NCBI RefSeq assembly: GCF_937128415.1
Contig: NZ_CAKZMJ010000006.1
Span: forward strand, 67,039 to 131,038
Length of the DNA stretch: 64,000 nt
Direction: 5' to 3'
From: an uncultured Caldilinea sp.
GTDB taxonomy: Bacteria; Chloroflexota; Anaerolineae; Caldilineales; Caldilineaceae
In this document: piece by piece, positions 51,575 to 64,000 of the stretch
Layout: every line of letters starts with the position of its first letter
Position numbering within the stretch: the first letter of the stretch is position 1
Notes under the pieces: generated by a model
Database searches by the model: none
Told to the model about the DNA's origin: nothing
The model's input: the letters and a program-made list of their open reading frames with translations, nothing else
Position numbers and translations under genes: made by a program

Positions 51575-52528
51575 ATGTCGTCTGGGAAACTGCTAGACCG
51601 CGTGCGCGAGGTCGTCCGCCGGAAGCACTATTCCCTCCGGACCGAAGAGGCCTATGTGCACTGGGTCCAACGCTTTATCCTCTATCACCATAAGCGCCAT
51701 CCCGGCGAAATGGGCGCCGCAGAGGTGGAGGCCTTCCTGACGCATCTGGCAGTGGACGAGAGCGTTTCCGCCTCCACGCAGAATCAGGCTTTCAGCGCCA
51801 TCCTTTTTCTGTATCGGGATGTGTTGAATCAACCGCTCGGACCGATTCAGGCGGCCCGCGGCCGCCGCGATAAACGCATTCCTTCTGTCCTCACCCGCGA
51901 GGAGGTGAGGCAAGTGTTAATCCACATGACCGGCGTTCATCAGTTGATCGCCAAGCTCCTTTACGGCAGCGGGCTGCGTCTCCTAGAGGCGCTGCGCCTG
52001 CGCGTGAAGGACATCGACTTCGAGCGCCGCGCCATCGTTGTGCGCGACGCCAAAGGCAACGAAGATCGCGTCACAATGCTGCCCGAGTCTCTGAGCGAGC
52101 CTTTGCGGGCCCATCTGCAGTGGGTGAAATGTCTGCATGAGCAGGACCTGGCGCGCGGCCACGGAGCCGTCTATTTGCCCGATGCACTGGATCGCAAGTA
52201 TCCTAACGCCGCCCGCGAGTGGATCTGGCAATACGTCTTCCCCTCCGACCGTCTTTCGGTGGACCCAAGAACAGGCGTCGTGCGCCGTCACCACATCGAC
52301 GAAAGCGGCGTGCAAAAGGCGGTTCGCCAGGCGGCGCGGGCCGCCGGCCTCCCCAAACGCGTCAGCCCGCACACTTTCCGTCATTCCTTCGCCACCCATC
52401 TGCTCGAAAATGGCTACGACATTCGCATCGTTCAGGAGCTGCTGGGTCACAAAAACGTCAAGACCACGATGATCTATACGCATGTTCTTCAACGCAACGG
52501 GCTGGCGGTGCGAAGTCCGCTGGATTGA
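51575..52528 (+). CDS. intI: integron integrase (IntI-type tyrosine recombinase)
   Basis: 317 residues. Tyrosine-recombinase catalytic residues: Arg in GSGLRLLEALRL, HxxR in SPHTFRHSFATHLLENG, His/Trp-type position in ELLGHKNVKTT and the nucleophile in MIYTH. The segment KYPNAAREWIWQYVFP ... DPRTGVVRRHH is the extra patch that separates integron integrases from XerC/D and binds single-stranded attC hairpins. GAAAGGA lies upstream of the ATG. It joins an attI site to cassette attC sites. No attI with a GTT core was found in the 69 bases upstream. attC-like sites occur 6 kb to the right. Confidence 0.9.
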   Translation: MSSGKLLDRVREVVRRKHYSLRTEEAYVHWVQRFILYHHKRHPGEMGAAEVEAFLTHLAVDESVSASTQNQAFSAILFLYRDVLNQPLGPIQAARGRRDKRIPSVLTREEVRQVLIHMTGVHQLIAKLLYGSGLRLLEALRLRVKDIDFERRAIVVRDAKGNEDRVTMLPESLSEPLRAHLQWVKCLHEQDLARGHGAVYLPDALDRKYPNAAREWIWQYVFPSDRLSVDPRTGVVRRHHIDESGVQKAVRQAARAAGLPKRVSPHTFRHSFATHLLENGYDIRIVQELLGHKNVKTTMIYTHVLQRNGLAVRSPLD

Positions 52529-52598
52529 AGGCCTTGGCTCCGCAGACCGTTTGCGCAAAATTCGAGGATCCTCAAAGTGAGCCACGGGAGTTGACCGC

Positions 52599-53726
<1,128 letters not shown>

Positions 53727-53813
53727 AAAGCATCGCCGCTCCTCGTGTGCGTCCGGTCGAAGGCCGAACCTGCGTCAAGCAGCGCCTCCGGCGGGGCGCA
53801 GCGGCTCACGCAG

Positions 53814-53832
53814 GTCACGCCTCCGGCGTGAC
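53814..53832. terminator. hairpin between the Rieske and GH172 genes
   Basis: GTCACGCC-TCC-GGCGTGAC, a perfect 8-bp stem with a 3-base loop, between the Rieske stop (53726) and the GH172 start. A less perfect GC hairpin precedes it (GCGCC-TCCGGCGG-GGCGC near 53782). No strong uridine tract follows, so partial readthrough into the next gene is likely. Confidence 0.4.
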
Positions 53833-53883
53833 AGCGACTCCAACTCTATTGCAGTTCTGTTTAGAAAGGATTAAAGAGAAAGT

Positions 53884-54978
<1,095 letters not shown>

Positions 54979-55005
54979 GGACAATTTTCGGAAAGGAAGC
55001 CAATC

Positions 55006-56607
<1,602 letters not shown>

Positions 56608-56628
56608 GAACAAGCAAGGAGGAACCTG

Positions 56629-57591
<963 letters not shown>

Positions 57592-57607
57592 CAGGAACGG
57601 TGCGGGG

Positions 57608-57660
57608 GAGGAGACTGGCCGGCGGCGTTGCGCAGCACTGAGCTGACCGTCAGTCTCCTC
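57608..57660. promoter_or_regulatory. intercistronic hairpin between binding-protein and permease genes
   Basis: GAGGAGACTG (57608-57617) pairs perfectly with CAGTCTCCTC (57651-57660) around a GC-rich interior. In many ABC operons such a structure keeps binding-protein mRNA more abundant than permease mRNA. Confidence 0.5.
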
Positions 57661-57685
57661 TTCTGCTGGAAGAAAGGAAGACGTC

Positions 57686-58576
<891 letters not shown>

Positions 58577-58796
58577 TGGCATTCGCGCCTGGAAAAATAG
58601 GAAGGCCGGTGCCGAAGAGCGCCTTTCCCGTGGACAGCCGATGCAAAAGATTACACGGAAAACTCTGGAAAGAGCGCAGATAAGGCTGTATAGCTGATTA
58701 CCGTCAAGCAGCCTTATGTGCAGAAGCCACCACTTCGGTCGTTAATCTCGTCGCAATTATCGTCGGACGCCGCGATCGTACACGGTGAAGCTAATC

Positions 58797-58878
58797 GTCC
58801 AACATCTCGCTGCAGCCGACTGCTTTCTTGGCGGCTTCGCCGCCTCGGTCACAGCAGCCGAGCTTGGTGTTGTTAGAG
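58797..58878 (+). other. attC-like integron recombination site A
   Basis: 82 bp. Begins GTCCAAC (58797-58803, fits RYYYAAC) and ends GTTAGAG (58872-58878, GTTRRRY except the last base). The body has TGCAGCCGACTG, a central perfect hairpin GGCGGC-TTC-GCCGCC, and GCCGAGCTTGG, as in many chromosomal attC sites. It lies eight bases before the first cassette-like gene. Arm complementarity is imperfect. The 220 bp between the permease gene and this site shows no gene. Confidence 0.45.
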
Positions 58879-58885
58879 TGTCACA

Positions 58886-59332
58886 ATGGAAATAGCTAAC
58901 CTCCTGCTATCTGTTGTTGCAGTTGTAATTGCCGCTCTCTCTTTGTGGCACAGCTGGTCGCTTCAGAAAAAGCAGAACGAACTGGCTGCGAAACAACTCG
59001 AATTGGCTAATGCGCAATTGTCCAGTCAGACGAAAGCGGATATCATCTGTCAACTGCAGAAAGTTGGAAACACGAAGCGCGTAGTGGTTACAAATGCAGG
59101 TCAGGCAGTTGCTAAAGATATAACGCTAGAGATCGAAATTCCTGAGGGGAGATCAAGCCCGCTTTGTGATAATTTCGACAAGGTCTTTCCTGTCAAGAGC
59201 CTGCCACCAGGACACAGTGTATCCATACCTGCTGCATGAACCCTTGATACGGGAACGTCATTTAATTGCAAATGCAGCTGGAAAAACGAAGATGAAACAA
59301 TTGGTGAGAAGTTTGTGCCGCTTACCCTCTAA
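58886..59332 (+). pseudogene. small membrane-anchored protein interrupted by an in-frame TGA
   Basis: The first 117 codons encode an N-terminal membrane helix (about 5-22, LLLSVVAVVIAALSLWHSW), a Gln/Lys/Leu coiled coil (~25-55) and a beta-rich domain (RVVVTNAGQAVAKDITLEIE). A TGA at 59237-59239 ends it at ...HSVSIPAA. In the same frame the sequence goes on as TLDTGTSFNCKCSWKNEDET to a TAA at 59330-59332. It reads like the natural end of the same domain, so the TGA is probably a nonsense mutation; truncation may still leave a product. No ribosome-binding site of note. Placement between attC-like sites A and B marks it as a possible integron cassette. Confidence 0.5.
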
Positions 59333-59409
59333 CTACCGATGAGTTGCGTCTGTCAAATCCCGGCGCCTTAAGAATCGTTGTGTGGCTCGTTCTTTCTTCC
59401 GACCAGCCA

Positions 59410-59475
59410 GGCTAACATGCGGATGAAGCTGCCCCCTGCTGCGCTTGGGCTGGCGCGACTCTCGCCGGAGTGGGC
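59410..59475 (+). other. attC-like site B (partial)
   Basis: GGCTAAC (59410-59416) is followed by ATGCGGATGAAGCTGCCCCCTGCTGCGCTTGGGC, which resembles the left half of known attC sites (GCCC/GGGC can pair). The right-hand GTT core site is not evident in the next 60 bases, so the site is decayed or wrongly called. It lies between two cassette-like genes. Confidence 0.3.
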
Positions 59476-59532
59476 CACTAAAATGAGAATAGGCAAGAAG
59501 CTTTCTCGCTCAGGATCGAGGAGAGTCGATGA

Positions 59533-59904
59533 ATGCCAGAAGTCAAAGTCATCTTTGACAACGAGAGTCAGTACAAACGCATTGCAGCTTACATCCTCCC
59601 TGGCGAAACGCTATATGCAGTCTATGACTGCAAAGGTGGAGGCACGGGATTTGTAGGGATCACAGACCGACGCATTATCTTCTATGACCAAGGTATACTT
59701 TTCAAGAAGAAGGCGATGGTTTCCATTCCGTACAACCAAGTCATTGGCGTTGCAGCGGCTGACGAGGGAATCATCTTTCAGAGCAGCCAGATCACTCTTA
59801 TTACGGGGGCAGGTAGTTTTTCCTTCGAGTTCCGGGGAGTAGACAAAGCGCAGTGGGCCTATCGTTTCATCCTGAATCAGATGCTCAACCAGAGCAGGTC
59901 TTAA
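59533..59904 (+). CDS. small PH-like domain protein
   Basis: 123 residues. A bacterial PH (YdjO/bPH)-like pattern: LPGETLYAVYDCKGGGTGFVGITDRRIIFYDQ, then SIPYNQVIGVAAAD, and a C-terminal helix (DKAQWAYRFILNQMLNQ). GAGGAGAG lies about 8 bases before the ATG. No signal peptide or membrane helix. It stands alone, flanked by attC-like sites B and C, so it may be a cassette gene. Function unknown. Confidence 0.7.
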   Translation: MPEVKVIFDNESQYKRIAAYILPGETLYAVYDCKGGGTGFVGITDRRIIFYDQGILFKKKAMVSIPYNQVIGVAAADEGIIFQSSQITLITGAGSFSFEFRGVDKAQWAYRFILNQMLNQSRS

Positions 59905-59940
59905 GCGCGGGGGCAGCGCCTTGCTCACAAGTGCTGGCCT

Positions 59941-60022
59941 GCCTAAACCAGCGCATGAACCGATACGCTCCTCTCGTCCGCATGCAGCTGATGTTCAATA
60001 TTCTCGCTATTGGGCGTTGTCT
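59941..60022 (+). other. attC-like site C (degenerate)
   Basis: 82 bp, the same length as site A. Starts GCCTAAAC (one base off RYYYAAC) and ends GGGCGTTGTCT, where GGGCGTT is the usual right-hand core but the last four bases miss RRRY. It starts 37 bases after the PH-like gene. Palindromic GCATG/CATGC lies inside. Between 59,905 and the CRISPR array nothing else is visible. Confidence 0.35.
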
Positions 60023-60063
60023 ATCCCCCCATTTTCGTCGGCCAAGCCCCAACGATTGAAACC

Positions 60064-63000
60064 ATTTCAGTATCCTCGCTGTTGGATCGTTGCCTAGACC
60101 GTCCTGCCGCCGGTTCCGGCGCTCTGCGTCGAGGGTTTCAGTATCCTCGCTGTTGGATCGTTGCCTAGACCCGCTGCGCTGCACAAGCAGCGTATCGCGC
60201 AGCGCTTGTTTCAGTATCCTCGCTGTTGGATCGTTGCCTAGACCGCAAAAAGTGCAAGACGGCTACGAAATCGTGACCGTTTCAGTATCCTCGCTGTTGG
60301 ATCGTTGCCTAGACCGTGCTGTCGTTGGAGTTGTGCAAAGCGTGCTGAATGTTTCAGTATCCTCGCTGTTGGATCGTTGCCTAGACCAAGAGGAGTGTCT
60401 GTAAAAAATATGTAAAGCACCGCAGTTTCAGTATCCTCGCTGTTGGATCGTTGCCTAGACCGGGAAGAGACGACGGACCTACCATCAACACGTGGCCGTT
60501 TCAGTATCCTCGCTGTTGGATCGTTGCCTAGACCGATGTCGGAATAGATCTGACGTACAACTGGACCACCGTTTCAGTATCCTCGCTGTTGGATCGTTGC
60601 CTAGACCTGGATCTAGCCGAACCCGTGCCATGTCACAGTCTACGTTTCAGTATCCTCGCTGTTGGATCGTTGCCTAGACCTTGGTGAGCGGGTTGGTCTC
60701 CGGTTGATTCCCGCCGTTTCAGTATCCTCGCTGTTGGATCGTTGCCTAGACCTCCGACCGGCCGGCATCAGAACACGATGGAAATTCGTTTCAGTATCCT
60801 CGCTGTTGGATCGTTGCCTAGACCAAGCCCGGCCTGGCTTCGCTACGCTCCGCTCGGCCGTTTCAGTATCCTCGCTGTTGGATCGTTGCCTAGACCTACT
60901 TCTCGACTTCGGCTGGGATGACGTCGTGCGGTTTCAGTATCCTCGCTGTTGGATCGTTGCCTAGACCGGCCAGGGCAGCGGCACGCAAACGCTCAGCCAG
61001 AACGTTTCAGTATCCTCGCTGTTGGATCGTTGCCTAGACCTCTTGCTCGACTTCGGGTGGGACGACGTTGCTCGAGTTTCAGTATCCTCGCTGTTGGATC
61101 GTTGCCTAGACCGAGTCGACCACGTCCGCTCCGCTCCGGGTTTTTTTGTTTCAGTATCCTCGCTGTTGGATCGTTGCCTAGACCGGCTTGGCCACGCCAC
61201 AACACCATTGCGCCTGATGCGGTTTCAGTATCCTCGCTGTTGGATCGTTGCCTAGACCCTGTGTCGTAGGCCGAACGTTTGTTCGATGGCGTGTTTCAGT
61301 ATCCTCGCTGTTGGATCGTTGCCTAGACCATATGGCGCCGCATCGTCGCTGCCGGCGACCACGAGTTTCAGTATCCTCGCTGTTGGATCGTTGCCTAGAC
61401 CTGGGACGATGTCGCCAGGGGTTTTTTCCGACCGTCGTTTCAGTATCCTCGCTGTTGGATCGTTGCCTAGACCCCGTACGAAATTCAACTCAACGTCGGT
61501 ACCACGTCGTTTCAGTATCCTCGCTGTTGGATCGTTGCCTAGACCTTATTCGTATCTACGACAAAGCAAAAGAGGAGAAAAGTTTCAGTATCCTCGCTGT
61601 TGGATCGTTGCCTAGACCGGGGTGGCTGGTTGGTCGTTTTGTAGTGTCCCCGCTGTTTCAGTATCCTCGCTGTTGGATCGTTGCCTAGACCCAGCAGCTC
61701 TTCGTGGTCGTCTGTGGCTGTTCGAAGTTTCAGTATCCTCGCTGTTGGATCGTTGCCTAGACCTAGGCAAGCGTTTGCCCGGCGCACAATTTTTTAAGTT
61801 TCAGTATCCTCGCTGTTGGATCGTTGCCTAGACCCACCCGAAGGATACAGAAATCGCAATCCATATCAAGTTTCAGTATCCTCGCTGTTGGATCGTTGCC
61901 TAGACCTGGTACAGTGCGGGAGCGCCAACGCCGCACCGTTCGTTTCAGTATCCTCGCTGTTGGATCGTTGCCTAGACCCGTATGCCGGCGGCCGTGCAGG
62001 AGGCATACAATGCGTTTCAGTATCCTCGCTGTTGGATCGTTGCCTAGACCGGAACGATACATGCATTCGTTCTCGGTCGCAACACGGTTTCAGTATCCTC
62101 GCTGTTGGATCGTTGCCTAGACCGCTTGTGCCGCAGTGTGAACGTTTGTTCTGCGGCGTGGTTTCAGTATCCTCGCTGTTGGATCGTTGCCTAGACCCGC
62201 TACAAACACAACGTCCACTGCCGATATCGCATAACGTTTCAGTATCCTCGCTGTTGGATCGTTGCCTAGACCGAACGTTGTTGGCGTGTCAGCGACGGCT
62301 GGTTTCAGTTTCAGTATCCTCGCTGTTGGATCGTTGCCTAGACCCATAGGCAAACGCCTCCCCGGCGCACAGCTTTTTAAGTTTCAGTATCCTCGCTGTT
62401 GGATCGTTGCCTAGACCATATTTCGCCACGAGAGGTGTTGGCGGACCAGCGAGTTTCAGTATCCTCGCTGTTGGATCGTTGCCTAGACCTGGGACGATGT
62501 CGCTCGTGGTTTTTTTCGACCGTCGTTTCAGTATCCTCGCTGTTGGATCGTTGCCTAGACCTCGACTTCGCCGTGCGCACGTCCAAGTGTATCTCGTTTC
62601 AGTATCCTCGCTGTTGGATCGTTGCCTAGACCAGTCGATACGGCCCTCCTGGCCGCCGCCGAGGCCGGTTTCAGTATCCTCGCTGTTGGATCGTTGCCTA
62701 GACCCCACTGCTGGACAGCCTTCCACAGCCCTGGCCCGTAGTTTCAGTATCCTCGCTGTTGGATCGTTGCCTAGACCCTGTGGTTGTTCGAGCGGCCAGA
62801 CGGCGTCTGCGTCGTTTCAGTATCCTCGCTGTTGGATCGTTGCCTAGACCAGGCAGGTTGGTTGTACGTTCGATATCGTTGTTGAGTTTCAGTATCCTCG
62901 CTGTTGGATCGTTGCCTAGACCCGAACGTTGTTGGCGTGTCAATGACGGTTGGTTCCAGTTTCAGTATCCTCGCTGTTGGATCGTTGCCTAGACCACAAA

Positions 63001-64000
63001 ACTCGCCGGCATGCCTTCGGGCGCTTCACGGTTTCAGTATCCTCGCTGTTGGATCGTTGCCTAGACCGCCAACTTGCATTTGTGTCCCCGTGTTACCTTC
63101 CGTTTCAGTATCCTCGCTGTTGGATCGTTGCCTAGACCCCGTACGCAATTCAACTCAACGTTGGTACTGGTTCGTTTCAGTATCCTCGCTGTTGGATCGT
63201 TGCCTAGACCCAATCAACATGACCGGAGTGGCAACGTCCAGTCTGGTTTCAGTATCCTCGCTGTTGGATCGTTGCCTAGACCCTATATCAGTTACCGTAC
63301 GGACCGTCGCTCTGGCGTTTCAGTATCCTCGCTGTTGGATCGTTGCCTAGACCCGACGCTGGCATGCGCTGCCAGAGGCCGACCACATGTTTCAGTATCC
63401 TCGCTGTTGGATCGTTGCCTAGACCAGAGTTTACGACAAAGCCAAGGAGCAACAACAGGAGTTTCAGTATCCTCGCTGTTGGATCGTTGCCTAGACCCTT
63501 TTTGGAGACAGCGCACGGCGTAAGGCTGTCAAGGTTTCAGTATCCTCGCTGTTGGATCGTTGCCTAGACCCACGCATCCGGTGCGATGGTGCTGTGGCGT
63601 GGTCAGTTTCAGTATCCTCGCTGTTGGATCGTTGCCTAGACCCAGCCGTCGAAGATGTACCGCCGAGTACCCATAGGTTTCAGTATCCTCGCTGTTGGAT
63701 CGTTGCCTAGACCGCATACAATGCCGGCGCTCGAGGCACGTCGATGTCGTTTCAGTATCCTCGCTGTTGGATCGTTGCCTAGACCCTCAGGCGGTCGTAA
63801 ACTTGTCAGGATTTACGACAGTTTCAGTATCCTCGCTGTTGGATCGTTGCCTAGACCCAGTGCGGATTCACGATAGTGAATCCGCACTGCATGTTTCAGT
63901 ATCCTCGCTGTTGGATCGTTGCCTAGACCGCAGTTCAACCGCCAGGCGACGTCCCGGCCGACAGTTTCAGTATCCTCGCTGTTGGATCGTTGCCTAGACC
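60064..64000 (-). CRISPR. CRISPR array, 55 repeats and 54 spacers, runs off the window
   Basis: 37-bp repeat, in plus orientation starting GTTTCAGTATCC, with the middle TCGCTGTTGGATCG, and ending TTGCCTAGACC. Repeats are essentially identical except the first (60064), whose first base is A instead of G. Spacers are 34-38 nt. The reverse complement ends in TACTGAAAC, the usual 3' handle end of type I/III-style repeats, and the degenerate repeat is at the left, so the leader and newest spacers are probably beyond 64,000 and transcription is likely on the minus strand. No cas gene lies in the window. The last repeat ends exactly at the last base. Confidence 0.98.
63858..63892. other. CRISPR spacer that is a perfect inverted repeat
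   Basis: Within the array, the 35-nt spacer between the repeats at 63821 and 63893 starts CAGTGCGGATTCAC, has the loop GATA and continues GTGAATCCGCACTG: 14 bp perfectly paired. It must come from a hairpin-forming protospacer (terminator, transposon end, attC or phage cruciform). Confidence 0.9.

Noticed and set aside
59237..59239. TGA as a selenocysteine codon
   Set aside because: No convincing hairpin just downstream, no selenoprotein family match and neighbouring sites look decayed; a nonsense mutation is simpler.
60054..60063. GATTGAAACC just left of the array, like the end of another CRISPR repeat type
   Set aside because: Only 10 bases match the usual ending and no second repeat unit is present.
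60064..64000. Many open frames on both strands giving peptides with repeated LLDRCLDP-, GNDPTARILK- or RQRSNSEDTE-like units
   Set aside because: They are the CRISPR repeat read in each frame; they have no ribosome-binding sites and change identity with every spacer.

Overview
The window is a high-GC bacterial chromosome segment with dense gene packing, long head-to-tail operons and good Shine-Dalgarno sites. No rRNA or tRNA was seen, so taxonomy rests on gene content: a RodZ-like protein ending in an SH3 domain, a CoxE/MoxR pair, an acetate-sensing symporter-kinase module, dispersed palindromic intergenic repeats and a 37-bp CRISPR repeat. Together these suggest a Chloroflexota member, perhaps of the Caldilineae/Anaerolineae side. 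That placement is inference.

Left part (1-10.6 kb): the start of a secreted protein leaving the window, peptide deformylase, a pair of ~185-bp palindromic repeats, a RodZ-like HTH membrane protein, a MoxR ATPase plus VWA (CoxE-like) operon with its own promoter and a perfect 16-bp palindrome, an IS5-family transposase remnant, and an acoXABC acetoin dehydrogenase operon without a lipoamide dehydrogenase gene.

10.8-19.3 kb is a carbohydrate operon on the minus strand: LacI regulator, Tat/lipobox solute-binding protein, two permeases, a G3E (CobW-like) GTPase and a GH116 beta-glucosidase. A strong promoter abuts palindromic operator candidates. Then come housekeeping lepA (probably leaderless) and rsmA, a hairpin-rich intergenic stretch, a small unknown protein, a broken saccharopine-dehydrogenase-like gene, RNase D, a PrsW-like membrane protein, a serine protease and a lamin-tail/phospholipase-D protein.

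31.3-50.2 kb is an acetate block: malate synthase; a response-regulator/ParA-type fusion; a PAS sensor fused to a DnaQ-type exonuclease; a response regulator; a CrbS-like symporter-histidine kinase; two small membrane proteins; a cNMP/CBS/DUF294 protein; an acetate-type sodium symporter with its small DUF4212 subunit; and two acetyl-CoA synthetases. All of these are on the minus strand. A NarX/NarL-type pair diverges from them. Uptake, activation to acetyl-CoA, glyoxylate-bypass entry and sensing are thus clustered.

50.3-60.06 kb is accessory: a TPR remnant, an orphan sigma-region-4 protein, an IntI-type integron integrase, then an operon of Rieske oxygenase, GH172 (DUF2961) protein, PYROXD2-like flavoprotein and an amino-acid-type ABC transporter lacking an ATPase gene. 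Two small cassette-like genes follow, interleaved with three attC-like sites. From 60,064 to the window end is a CRISPR array of 55 repeats with no cas gene in the window. Several of its spacers form diverged homologous sets and one spacer is a perfect 14-bp hairpin.
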